NCBI GenBank assembly: GCA_964342675.1
Contig: CAYFFR010000029.1
Span: 1 to 18,115, forward strand
DNA length: 18,115 bases
Direction: 5' to 3'
From: MED-G82 sp964342675
GTDB taxonomy: Bacteria > Pseudomonadota > Gammaproteobacteria > Magnimaribacterales > D2472
Below the pieces are notes generated by a model, which worked only from the letters and a program-made list of their open reading frames with translations, ran no database searches and was not told the DNA's origin. A program made the position numbers and the translations under genes. This document shows, piece after piece, positions 7,663-16,047 of this stretch (the first letter of the stretch is position 1; every line of letters starts with the position of its first letter).

Positions 7663-8470
7663 ATGAGAGGTAAAGCCAAATAGGGCAGTGATCCGACGGT
7701 TTTTCAAGCGCTCTAGCTTCGTAACTTATACCAACAGACTTTATTTGATTTCTTAGTGCATCACTCACCAATATATGATCAATTCTTAGGCCCCTTTTAG
7801 GATTATCGTCAAACATTCTCGATCTGTAATCGAACCAAGAATAAATATCATTTGTTTTAGGATACTTAGTTCTCCAAGAGTCTATAAACCCCTGATTAAG
7901 TATTTTGTTATACATAGAAATTTCTTCAGGAAGAAATGCACACTTGCCTTCTCTTAACCATCGTTTAGCATTTATTTCTCCTATACCGATATCATTTGCA
8001 GTTGGAGCTACATTAAAATCACCCATGACAATAATATTTTTATTTGATCGTTTTACTTTTTTTATATGTCTATCAAGATCTGTATAAAATTTTACCTTCT
8101 TCGGAAATTTTGTTGGATGCTCTCTATTTTCCCCTTGAGGAAAGTAACCATTCATTATCACTAACTCTTTACCATGAAAAGAGAATGTTCCCTGAATAAA
8201 TCTCTTTTGATCTTCAAGAGTATCGTCTTTAAAACCTTTTTGAATATCTAGAGGATCAATCTTAGTTAACAAGGCCACACCATAATGTCCTTTTTGTCCC
8301 CAGTAATGAGATTTATACCCAATAGAATTTATTAACTCCTCTGGATAGTCTGGATCATTTACTTTTGTTTCTTGCAGACCAATCACATCGGGATCTAGAT
8401 TATCTCGTATATATTCAAGTTGATGAGGCCTAGCTCGTATACTGTTAATATTGAAAGATACGATTTTCAT
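7661..8470 (-). CDS. xthA: Exodeoxyribonuclease III (AP endonuclease)
   Basis: The 269-residue protein is a full-length XthA of the exonuclease III/APE1 (EEP) family, which cleaves abasic sites in DNA and has 3'-5' exonuclease and 3'-phosphatase activity. Catalytic residues are in place: Asn7 (SFNINS), Glu34 in LQETK, Tyr109 (NGYFPQG), Asp151 and Asn153 in GDFNVAP, the WFDYRS segment at 212-217, Asp231 in RIDHIL, and Asp260-His261 in SDHCPIW. Its ATG overlaps the prc stop by 4 bases (ATGA), so it is translated from the prc transcript. It is a housekeeping DNA-repair gene, with no oddities seen. Confidence 0.95.
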   Translation of the reverse strand: MKIVSFNINSIRARPHQLEYIRDNLDPDVIGLQETKVNDPDYPEELINSIGYKSHYWGQKGHYGVALLTKIDPLDIQKGFKDDTLEDQKRFIQGTFSFHGKELVIMNGYFPQGENREHPTKFPKKVKFYTDLDRHIKKVKRSNKNIIVMGDFNVAPTANDIGIGEINAKRWLREGKCAFLPEEISMYNKILNQGFIDSWRTKYPKTNDIYSWFDYRSRMFDDNPKRGLRIDHILVSDALRNQIKSVGISYEARALEKPSDHCPIWLYLS

Positions 8471-10530
8471 GAAGAGATATCTGAGATTAATAATGTATTA
8501 CTAAAAGTCAGATAATCTACGATAATATTTGTAGATTCTTTTAATAAAAAATCCCTTTCTAGGTCAATTGGGACATCATCATAATTCTTATCATATTCTT
8601 CCATATCTTCATATGATTTAAATGGCACCAAGCCCAATAATGTTCTTCTATTATTTTCAGTTTCTAACATCCAAGATCTTCTGGCGTCTCGTTCTTCTTT
8701 TCTTTTGTTTAGTTGCAATGAAAGAAATTTTTTATTCTTTTGTGTGTCATATCTTTCTCTGACTTTCTGAATATAAATGAGATTAGGATCTATATTTAAT
8801 CTCTCATTATGTTTAATTTTGACATTCTTAATAGCATAATCGTTTAAATTAAATGTCCTATGTCTAATTGGTCTAACTGTATCCCAGGGCAGAGCTTCGT
8901 CTAGAGAGCTTTCACCATAGTCATCTATATCCCAAGATGCGGGCAGAATAATATCTGGTTCAATACCTTTGGATTGTGTGCTAGAACCCGACACTCTATA
9001 AAATTTAGATTCTGTTATTTTAATTTGGCCTTCACTTAAATCATCTAACTTTTGTACTGTACCTTTTCCGAATGTTCTATGGCCAATTACAATCCCCCTT
9101 TGATAGTCTTGTATGGCACCAGCAAATATCTCTGAGGCTGAAGCTGAATATCTATCAACCAAGACCGCAAGGGGCTTTGTCCATACTTGCTTAGCTCTTC
9201 CATCTCCCCAAGGCCTGATACTCCCAGAGCTTTGTTTAACTTGCACTGTGGCTCCTGCAGCAACGAATAATCCACTTAATTTATTAGCTTCATACAGCGA
9301 GCCTCCAGAATTTCCTCTCAGATCAACAATTAATGCATCAACATTTTGCTGATTGAACTCATTTAAGATTTTTTCAACATCCTTTGAGCTGCTTTTAAAG
9401 TCTGGATCGTTCTCTCTCCATGCTTTGAAGTCTATATAAAATGCAGGAAGATGTATAACTCCAATATTTAGTTCTTTGCCATATCGATTAATGGTAAAAA
9501 TTTCTTTCTGTGCACTTCTTTCTTCCAGTTCAATTTTTTCACGAGTTAAATTAACGATAATGGTTTCTGCATCACTTTCTGCCATCGCAGGTATAATTTC
9601 AAGAGTAACTTTACTTCCAGACTTACCCCTAATTAATTTAACAACTTCATCAATCCTCCAACCCACCACATCAATAAATTCATTTGATTCTTCTTGTTTA
9701 ATAGCAATAATCTTATCTTCAGGAGACATCCGGTTTGATTTTTCTGCTGGACCACCAGCAACCAAGCTCACCACTTTTGCATAATCATCTTCAGTAGTTA
9801 AGATTGCACCTATCCCTTCAAGGTTTAGACTCATTTGTACCTCAAAATCTTCTGCACTCTTTGGTGATAGATAGGAGGAGTGAGGATCAAACTGCGATGT
9901 AAATGTATTTATAATTATGGAGAAATAGTCCTCTTGATTTCTTTGATAAATACCTTTTTTTCTATTTTCGTATCTTTTAAGGATTTTTGTTACAGCATCT
10001 TCTGCATCGTTATTCAGTTTTGAGTTAAGCAAATCATTCTTTGCAATCTTAAACCATTCATCTTCAAGCTCTTTAATATCTGATTTCCAAATATTATCTT
10101 CTTCATAGATATCTAGGAAGTCTAGCTTTTTATAATTAAAATTATTTTGCTCAACTACTTTAATCTTATACTCAGTTGATTCAATCAATCTATTAAAATA
10201 ATGGTTGAGAATTTTATAGCTTAAGTCTAGATCAAAATAATCATTCACAATCTGAGAATTTATAAATTCATTAATTTCATTGTAGGTAAAATAAATCTTA
10301 TTAGGGTCAAGCTCTTTGATTAATATTTCATAAAAATTCTGATTAATTTGTTGAATGTTTTTGGTCTTAAAAAAGTGCTCATTACTAATCTTTTCTATGA
10401 TTTCAGCTTGTAGGACGAATTTGTCATCACTAACAACAAGATTGAGCTCTTCTATTGATGCATTTAGTTTCGATGTTACTAATATGCTTAGTAAGCCAAA
10501 ATAGATAAATAAATTTCTAAAATACTTCAC
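8467..10530 (-). CDS. prc: Carboxy-terminal (tail-specific) processing protease, periplasmic
   Basis: The 687-residue protein has the length and architecture of gammaproteobacterial Prc/Tsp. It begins with an N-terminal hydrophobic signal sequence (residues about 7-24, ending SKLNA), followed by a helical N-terminal domain. A PDZ domain sits around 230-310, then the S41 protease domain. The C-terminal Lys/Arg-rich region at about 590-640 is the extension typical of E. coli Prc. The catalytic Ser464 is in SASASE, and Lys489 in TFGKGTVQ lies exactly 25 residues later. Asp475 in QDYQRG is also conserved. The enzyme trims or degrades periplasmic proteins with nonpolar C-termini and affects peptidoglycan hydrolase turnover. 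The start is GTG, directly followed by a lipophilic leader. It overlaps xthA downstream and is divergent from the isomerase gene. Confidence 0.94.
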   Translation of the reverse strand: MKYFRNLFIYFGLLSILVTSKLNASIEELNLVVSDDKFVLQAEIIEKISNEHFFKTKNIQQINQNFYEILIKELDPNKIYFTYNEINEFINSQIVNDYFDLDLSYKILNHYFNRLIESTEYKIKVVEQNNFNYKKLDFLDIYEEDNIWKSDIKELEDEWFKIAKNDLLNSKLNNDAEDAVTKILKRYENRKKGIYQRNQEDYFSIIINTFTSQFDPHSSYLSPKSAEDFEVQMSLNLEGIGAILTTEDDYAKVVSLVAGGPAEKSNRMSPEDKIIAIKQEESNEFIDVVGWRIDEVVKLIRGKSGSKVTLEIIPAMAESDAETIIVNLTREKIELEERSAQKEIFTINRYGKELNIGVIHLPAFYIDFKAWRENDPDFKSSSKDVEKILNEFNQQNVDALIVDLRGNSGGSLYEANKLSGLFVAAGATVQVKQSSGSIRPWGDGRAKQVWTKPLAVLVDRYSASASEIFAGAIQDYQRGIVIGHRTFGKGTVQKLDDLSEGQIKITESKFYRVSGSSTQSKGIEPDIILPASWDIDDYGESSLDEALPWDTVRPIRHRTFNLNDYAIKNVKIKHNERLNIDPNLIYIQKVRERYDTQKNKKFLSLQLNKRKEERDARRSWMLETENNRRTLLGLVPFKSYEDMEEYDKNYDDVPIDLERDFLLKESTNIIVDYLTFSNTLLISDISS

Positions 10531-10551
10531 TTGGAATACACTTATATAATT

Positions 10552-11163
10552 GTGAAGAGTAACTATATCGAATTCTACTTTGATTGTTCAAGCCCCTGGA
10601 CATATTTAGCATTCACCGAAATTTTATCATTATCACAAAGAAATGATCTAGAAATAGAGTGGAAGCCAGTTCTTGTGGGAGGAGTTTTTAATACCGTTAA
10701 TCAAGATGTATATGAGTTTAGAAAAAAGCCCAATCCTTTAAAGCTCAACTATTCAAATGATGATCTGCATTTATGGTCAAAGGTTAGAGGAATTAGTATT
10801 AGCTTTCCTAAAGTATTTCCAGTTAATTCTGTTAAGGCAATGCGTGGTTGTTTATTTGCTAAAAAAGAAAATCAATTAGTTGAGTTTGCTAATAACGTAT
10901 TTCAAGCCTATTGGAGTGAAGGTCAAGATATAAGTCAGGAAAACTTATTATTTGACATTGCCGATAATTCAAATTTAGATACTGAAGAATTTAAAAAATT
11001 TATAGCATCTCAAGAGGCTAAAGATCTTTTGATAAAAAATACTGATGAATTAATTAGGCGTGGAGGGTTCGGTTCTCCAACTTTTTTTTATAAAGAACAA
11101 ATGTTTTTTGGCAATGATCGTTTACATCTCTTAGAAGAAGTAATTAAAAGAAATTTTCTTTAA
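10552..11163 (+). CDS. 2-hydroxychromene-2-carboxylate isomerase/DsbA-like thioredoxin-fold protein
   Basis: The 203-residue protein has a DsbA-type thioredoxin fold like kappa-class GSTs and HCCA isomerases. The opening IEFYFDCSSPWTYLAF carries the Ser-Ser-Pro active-site region instead of a CxxC redox pair. The later motifs FPVNSVKAMRG, YWSEGQDIS, RGGFGSPTFF and FFGNDRL are typical of the family. Such proteins bind glutathione and catalyse isomerisation or reductive steps, and the specific substrate here is unknown. I prefer the GTG at 10552, because KSNYIEFYFD then matches the usual N-terminus. A TTG at 10531 is in frame but would abut the prc start with no room for a ribosome-binding site. 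A TATAAT sits just upstream (10545-10550). The stop overlaps the converging acyl-CoA dehydrogenase stop by 4 bases. Confidence 0.85.
   Translation: MKSNYIEFYFDCSSPWTYLAFTEILSLSQRNDLEIEWKPVLVGGVFNTVNQDVYEFRKKPNPLKLNYSNDDLHLWSKVRGISISFPKVFPVNSVKAMRGCLFAKKENQLVEFANNVFQAYWSEGQDISQENLLFDIADNSNLDTEEFKKFIASQEAKDLLIKNTDELIRRGGFGSPTFFYKEQMFFGNDRLHLLEEVIKRNFL
10562..10591 (-). promoter_or_regulatory. Candidate sigma-70 promoter for prc-xthA
   Basis: On the minus strand a TTGAAC -35-like box (10586-10591) and a TATAGT -10-like box (10562-10567) are separated by 18 bases. This places the start about 25 bases before the prc GTG. The boxes lie inside the first codons of the divergent isomerase gene. This is a motif match only; AT-rich DNA gives frequent false hits. 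Confidence 0.3.
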
Positions 11164-12245
11164 ACCTGTGCTTTATAAGCTTCTTCTCTTACAAGTTCTG
11201 GACTACCTAGTATTTGACGATTTAATCCAATTCGTTTGAACCAGTAATGCAACCCAAGCAAGTCTGTGAAACCCATGCCACCATGAACCTCGGTAGCCTT
11301 CTTAGCTATGCCTTTACTTATTTCAGAGACATGCGCTTTTGCATGACAGGCCATTAATCTAGCTTCAACAGGAGAGTGGTCATGGCAATGCGAAGCATGC
11401 CAAACCAGTGCGTAGCAGGGTTCTAAATCCGCAGCCATCTCTGCACACATATGCTTTACCGCCTGAAATGATCCTATTGCTCTGCCAAACTGCTTTCGCT
11501 CTTTGGCATAATCAACTGCTTTATCTATCATTGTTTGCGATGCACCAAGAGAATCTGCAGCTAGCATAATCCTACCGGCATCAATTGCTTGGTTGATTGG
11601 ATCCACAGAATCTGAAGAATTCTCCAGTAGTTCAGCTTCTAAGTTTTTACAGATGATTTCTGAATATTGTCTAGTTTTGTCAACTGTCGTTAGTTGGACT
11701 ATTTCTATATTTGAAGATCTTGCATCCACAACAAATATTTGACCTTTTTCATCTGAAAGTAATAAATGAGTAGCGTCATGAGCATCGAGTACAAACATTG
11801 ACCTACCATTTAAAATTTTGTCTGAAGAAGTTATTCCAGCATCATTTCTTTTGCCGATGAATTCACTAAATCCAACACCAAAACGGTATTCATTGGTACT
11901 GATTTTTGTAAGATAATTCTCTTGCTGAGACTTACTTCCTGCATGCCTAATCGCCGTTGGTGCCATAACATAGGGCGCAATAAATGGAGTAGGGCCCACA
12001 CCACCCCCCAAAGCTTCTGACACCACTGTTGCAAAGAGTAAATCAAGGCCTAGACCGCCAAATTCTTCTGGAATCAAGAGCCCATTTACTCCTAGATTAA
12101 GCAGGCCTTGATGAATCTCTGCAGTAAGATTTTTTTCATCACCACTAGCAATATGTTTAATATTATCTATCGTGGCATTTTCTTCTAGATACTTTTTTAC
12201 ATTGTCTTGAAAAAAGGATTGTTCTTCTGATAAGCCAAAGTACAT
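11160..12245 (-). CDS. Acyl-CoA dehydrogenase, probable FAD-binding partner subunit
   Basis: The 361-residue protein is an acyl-CoA dehydrogenase family member. N-terminal helices are followed by IPEEFGGLGLDLL at 58-70. The C-terminal half keeps the FAD-contact segment RKQFGRAIGSFQAVKH (250-264) and EVHGGMGFT (319-327). The beta-domain is reduced, and the position expected for the catalytic Glu (LGHERG in the neighbour) reads AGRIMLAADSLG, so an acidic base is missing there. It is adjacent to a second dehydrogenase (one-base gap) with the opposite deficit. I therefore infer one heteromeric alpha2beta2 enzyme, like FadE28-FadE29 or FadE26-FadE27 of Mycobacterium tuberculosis. A strong AGGGAG ribosome-binding site precedes the ATG. 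Confidence 0.88.
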   Translation of the reverse strand: MYFGLSEEQSFFQDNVKKYLEENATIDNIKHIASGDEKNLTAEIHQGLLNLGVNGLLIPEEFGGLGLDLLFATVVSEALGGGVGPTPFIAPYVMAPTAIRHAGSKSQQENYLTKISTNEYRFGVGFSEFIGKRNDAGITSSDKILNGRSMFVLDAHDATHLLLSDEKGQIFVVDARSSNIEIVQLTTVDKTRQYSEIICKNLEAELLENSSDSVDPINQAIDAGRIMLAADSLGASQTMIDKAVDYAKERKQFGRAIGSFQAVKHMCAEMAADLEPCYALVWHASHCHDHSPVEARLMACHAKAHVSEISKGIAKKATEVHGGMGFTDLLGLHYWFKRIGLNRQILGSPELVREEAYKAQV

Positions 12246-12246
12246 C

Positions 12247-13470
12247 TTATGCTCCCTCTACTTTTGGTTCTTTGGGCATGCCTAGCCCTCGCTCAGCAAT
12301 AATATTCTTTTGAATTTGACTTGTACCTCCGCCAATAATCAGGCCCAGAAAGTACATATATATAAATTGCCATGTGCCATCATTTTTAAGATGTGGGCTA
12401 TCTTCATACAAGGTTCCAATTTCACCCAACACATCAATTGCAAGGCCTTCTAGCTCATGTCTTAACTCTGTTCCAGTTAGCTTTTGAATCATTTTGCCTA
12501 TCTTTACATCAGCCCCAGGATTTAACTTGGCTGACAACAGTCTCAATGCATGAGATTGTTGGGCTAAAACCTTCCCTTGAATTTGCATCAATCGATCTCG
12601 ATAAATTGAGTGCTCAATTAATGGTTTTCCGTCTAGCATCTCTTCTTTCATTAGATGCATCAACATATTAACCCTATTCATCGTTGCATCTGGAGGAGCT
12701 AAGGACCCTCTTTCATGCCCTAAAGTTGCATTTGCAACGGCCCAGCCTTCACCTCTTTTACCTACAATATTGCTGGCAGGAATTTTTACATCTGTAAAAA
12801 AAACTTCATTAAATCCTGCCTTCAGAGTCATATCCACTAGCGGTCTAATTTCAATTCCTGGAGTATCCATTGGGATCAATAAGTAACTTATTCCAGCATG
12901 TTTTGGAGCATCCGGTTCGGTTCTAACAAGACAAAAACACATTTGTGAATATTGAGCAGTACTTGTCCAGATTTTTTGACCATTGATTACCCATTCATCG
13001 CCAATTAACTCTCCTTTGGTTTGTAAACTTGCCAGATCACTCCCCGCATTTGGTTCAGAATATCCTTGGCACCAAATCATTTCTCCGTGCAGTGTAGGCT
13101 TTATATATGCTTGCTTTTGTTCCTCGGTACCCATCTCTAATAATGTAGGAACCAACATATCGATCCCTTGACCACCCATAGCTGTTGGGGTGTTCGATTT
13201 TGAGAATTCTGCCGCAATAATTCTACTCTTAAGAATGTCAGTCTCTCCACCATAACCTCCATATTCTTTTGGAACAGAGCGAGCAAAATAGCCATTTTTA
13301 ATTAAGATTTTTTGCCATTCAGATCTAGATATTTTTGGACCACCAGACCCTCCAGAACTTCCCAATGGGTTTTTGGAATCATTTGTGAAGACTAATCCTT
13401 TATACTTTTTACAAAAGTTTTGAACTTCCTTTGTGAAGTCTTGGTACTCTGGTCCGTATTCTAAATCCAT
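12247..13470 (-). CDS. Acyl-CoA dehydrogenase, probable catalytic subunit
   Basis: The 407-residue flavoprotein oxidises acyl-CoA to enoyl-CoA. Motifs are PKEYGGYGG at 67-75, the acyl-binding WCQGYSEPNAGSDLA at 133-147, INGQKIWTS at 162-170, ERG with Glu253 in the LGHERG segment (aligned with the catalytic Glu position of isovaleryl-CoA dehydrogenase), and the C-terminal GGTSQIQKNIIAERGLG at 381-397. The RxQFGxxIxxFQ FAD-contact motif seen in the neighbour is absent here: the equivalent region reads RLMQIQGKVLAQ. This supports a split active site shared with the 11160-12245 gene. A Gly/Ser-rich loop (residues 36-44) is unusual. The start ATG has an AAGGA site 6 bases upstream. The substrate is probably a branched or isoprenoid acyl-CoA, inferred from the operon. 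Confidence 0.9.
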   Translation of the reverse strand: MDLEYGPEYQDFTKEVQNFCKKYKGLVFTNDSKNPLGSSGGSGGPKISRSEWQKILIKNGYFARSVPKEYGGYGGETDILKSRIIAAEFSKSNTPTAMGGQGIDMLVPTLLEMGTEEQKQAYIKPTLHGEMIWCQGYSEPNAGSDLASLQTKGELIGDEWVINGQKIWTSTAQYSQMCFCLVRTEPDAPKHAGISYLLIPMDTPGIEIRPLVDMTLKAGFNEVFFTDVKIPASNIVGKRGEGWAVANATLGHERGSLAPPDATMNRVNMLMHLMKEEMLDGKPLIEHSIYRDRLMQIQGKVLAQQSHALRLLSAKLNPGADVKIGKMIQKLTGTELRHELEGLAIDVLGEIGTLYEDSPHLKNDGTWQFIYMYFLGLIIGGGTSQIQKNIIAERGLGMPKEPKVEGA

Positions 13471-13480
13471 ATTAATCCTT

Positions 13481-14275
13481 TTATTTTTTCCAATTAGGTT
13501 TTCTTTTTTCTAGAAATGCTGCGATTCCTTCTTTAGCATCTTCTCCTTTAAAACATTTCGCGATTTGTTTTTGAAGATAGGGAAGAGCATTATCAAACTC
13601 TAAAGCATCTTGTTTTTCATATGCCTCTAAACCAAATTGCATGGTTCCTGGTGCCAGACTAGCTAGCTCATCAGCTAACCCATTTACTCTTTCATCAAGC
13701 TGATTAGCTGATACAGATTCATTAATAAGACCCCATGATTTAGCTTTATTAGCATCAATGGGTTGACCTCGCATAATAAAATCAAGACCAGCTCTTTTAG
13801 GCATCACTCTAAACAGTCCAGCCATGACCATAAAAGGCCATAAACCCCTATGAATCTCAGGTGCAGAGAATTCAGCGGTATCTACCGCTATGGCATGCGT
13901 TGCATTTGTAACAATTAATAGCGCACCTGCTAAGACTGAACCCTGAATTTTACATATTGCTGGTTTATGTAATTTTCGAAGGGAGAGGCTAATATCATCT
14001 GCTCTTTCTATTTTGGGGACATTAGAATCCTCCTTAGCTCTGCTTAGGTCTGCTCCAGCGCAAAAGATATCACCTTCAGCATCAATCACAACAACTCTGA
14101 TTTCTTTCTCTTGTTTTGCATAAGCTAGAGCATAATTAAGCTCATTTACCATGACATTATTTAACGCATTTTTTTTCTCAGGTCGATTTAAAGTTATAGT
14201 CAAAATATTATTTTTAATATTTATTTTTGTTGCTTGAAAATTCAAACCTTCTAAAGATAGCTTTTTTATGGTCAT
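13481..14275 (-). CDS. Enoyl-CoA hydratase/isomerase (crotonase) family protein
   Basis: The 264-residue protein is a crotonase-fold enzyme. Family signs are NRPEKKNAL at 30-38, the CoA-binding/oxyanion-hole FCAGADL at 71-77, GSVLAGALL at 112-120, SAPEIHRGLWPF at 137-148 and the C-terminal EKRKPNW. Of the two glutamates of classical enoyl-CoA hydratase, the one in APE (Glu140) is kept. The first aligns with Leu120 in AGALLIV, so the enzyme may be a specialised hydratase, such as those acting on glutaconyl-type CoA esters (AtuE/LiuC-like). It overlaps atuA by 4 bases (ATGA) and is co-transcribed with the dehydrogenases. It probably acts on the unsaturated CoA product made by the acyl-CoA dehydrogenase. 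Confidence 0.88.
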   Translation of the reverse strand: MTIKKLSLEGLNFQATKINIKNNILTITLNRPEKKNALNNVMVNELNYALAYAKQEKEIRVVVIDAEGDIFCAGADLSRAKEDSNVPKIERADDISLSLRKLHKPAICKIQGSVLAGALLIVTNATHAIAVDTAEFSAPEIHRGLWPFMVMAGLFRVMPKRAGLDFIMRGQPIDANKAKSWGLINESVSANQLDERVNGLADELASLAPGTMQFGLEAYEKQDALEFDNALPYLQKQIAKCFKGEDAKEGIAAFLEKRKPNWKK

Positions 14276-16047
14276 ATTTTTCCCTCAAATAAAGATTTAG
14301 GTATATCTGCATATTTAGCTCTTAAATACTCCCCAAGTGATTTAGCCTGGCCATCCTTCCTAGTGTTTGAGGAGACACCATCTTCCAATATGCCATGTAT
14401 GTAAAAGTTTAGGGAAAGAATATTTGGAAGCTCATACCTATCTATTTCAAAGTCTTTAACATCTGGCATTAACTCTTTTATTTTTTCTACAGTTAAATAA
14501 TTATTTAAAAATGAAAATGCATTTTCATTTTTTGCCCAAACTCCAATATTTGCACAACCACCTTTATCACCAGATCTAGCTCCGAAAATTTCTCCCAATG
14601 GTCTGTTGATCATTTTATCTGATGGAGGAGGGGGTATTTCTATTGGTTGTTTTTGATAATAGGTTTCCTCTAAATCCATCTGATTTGTTGGCATTACCTC
14701 AATTTCTTTCCCATCAATATGAACAATTTCTTTGATGTGTTTGCTATCTATTAGCGCGGGCCAGTAGACCAAAACAGGTCCTCCTGATCTAACTCCACCA
14801 CCTGTAAAAAATCCGGGATAGTTTGCTAGAGCTAGCTCTATCATCTTTGCTGTAAACATTCTACCAACTAAATCAGGATCTTTTGATTTTACTGAAATTC
14901 TTAGTGAAGCCATAGCTTCTTCATTAGAATCTGGATTTTTTTTATCAGTTCTATCTAGCAAAATCGAAACCTCATCAAATTGTTCCTTGCCCCCAACAGA
15001 GTTGAATAATGCATCTGAAATAATTTGAGCCTTTTCTTCAATATCTATTCCGGTAAGAATAAACTCCATGCCATTTCTGTATCCCCCAGCTAGATTAATA
15101 CAGACTTTATGAGTTTTAGTTGGAGAACTTCCCCTGCAGCCTGATACATAGACCTTGTCTTGAGAAACTTCTTCAATTTTCAAAGTATCAAAATGCGCTA
15201 TTACATCAGGGTTTAAGTATGCAGGAGAGCTAATTTCATATAAAAGTTGTGCGGTTACTGTTCCAGTGGATACTAGGCCACCAGTGCCCGGATGTTTTGT
15301 AATGTAAAAACTTCCATCTTTTTTAATTTCAGCAATTGGATAGCCAACATTATCAAAACTTGGAACTTCTTTAAAAAAAGAATAGTTACCACCAGTTGCT
15401 TGACAACCGCACTCAATAATATGACCTGCTGCCAAGGCGCCAGCTAATGCATCATAATCATCTCTCTTCCAATTAAATTTCCAAGCCGCAGGACCAATTA
15501 CTACCGCAGCATCAGTCACTCTTGGGCATACAACTATATCAGCACCTTTATCTAGAGCTTCTTTAATTCCCCATGCACCAAGATAAGCATTTGCGGTGAG
15601 TGTTTGGCATTCTGATTCATCAATGGGGATATTTTTATCAATGTTTAAAAATAATTCTCCATCTTGTTTTAAGGAGTCCATTCTTGGCATTAAATCATCA
15701 CCGCTTATGTAGGAAACTTTTAATGAAATATTTAATTCTTCTAAGATTTTTTCTATTTCATTGGCCATAGAGGAGGGATTTAAGCCTCCTGCATTTGTTA
15801 CAATTTTAATATTTTGCTCTTTGCAAGTATTAGCAACTGATCGTACTTGTTTAAGAAAAGTACCAACATACCCCTTATCATCTCCTCTCTGGATTTTTTG
15901 ATTAAAAAGAATTGTCATAGTGAGTTCTGCTAAGTAGTCTCCAGTGAGGACATCAATAGGTCCTCCATCTACCATTTCTTTAGCTGCAGATAATTTATCT
16001 CCGTAGTAACCGCTACAATTTGCGATTCTAATTATGTCTTCGGCCAT
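14272..16047 (-). CDS. AtuA-family acyclic terpene utilisation protein
   Basis: The 591-residue protein matches AtuA (DUF1446) over about residues 1-470. Clear signs are IANCSGYYGD near 8-17, DVLTGDYLAELTM at 32-44, TNAGGLNP at 84-91, ISGDDL at 114-119, AYLGAWGI at 154-161 and the CPRVTDAA motif at 174-181. It also carries the C-terminal AtuA-like ferredoxin-fold domain, visible as RPLGEIFGARSGDKGGCANIG at 482-502. In Pseudomonas aeruginosa, atuA is needed for growth on citronellol, but its exact biochemical step is unresolved. Here its ATG lies inside the regulator gene (16-base overlap), and it is followed by the hydratase with a 4-base overlap. The ribosome-binding site is weak, fitting coupled translation. 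By operon company it is probably linked to carboxylated isoprenoid- or leucine-derived CoA esters. Confidence 0.92.
   Translation of the reverse strand: MAEDIIRIANCSGYYGDKLSAAKEMVDGGPIDVLTGDYLAELTMTILFNQKIQRGDDKGYVGTFLKQVRSVANTCKEQNIKIVTNAGGLNPSSMANEIEKILEELNISLKVSYISGDDLMPRMDSLKQDGELFLNIDKNIPIDESECQTLTANAYLGAWGIKEALDKGADIVVCPRVTDAAVVIGPAAWKFNWKRDDYDALAGALAAGHIIECGCQATGGNYSFFKEVPSFDNVGYPIAEIKKDGSFYITKHPGTGGLVSTGTVTAQLLYEISSPAYLNPDVIAHFDTLKIEEVSQDKVYVSGCRGSSPTKTHKVCINLAGGYRNGMEFILTGIDIEEKAQIISDALFNSVGGKEQFDEVSILLDRTDKKNPDSNEEAMASLRISVKSKDPDLVGRMFTAKMIELALANYPGFFTGGGVRSGGPVLVYWPALIDSKHIKEIVHIDGKEIEVMPTNQMDLEETYYQKQPIEIPPPPSDKMINRPLGEIFGARSGDKGGCANIGVWAKNENAFSFLNNYLTVEKIKELMPDVKDFEIDRYELPNILSLNFYIHGILEDGVSSNTRKDGQAKSLGEYLRAKYADIPKSLFEGKI

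Noticed and set aside
9476..9784. Open frame of 102 codons antisense to prc
   Set aside because: It lies wholly inside the conserved PDZ/S41 coding region of prc and its translation has no recognisable motif; it is a codon-bias shadow.
12393..12671. Open frame of 92 codons antisense to the catalytic acyl-CoA dehydrogenase
   Set aside because: The opposite strand carries clear dehydrogenase motifs throughout, and the antisense translation has no family signature.
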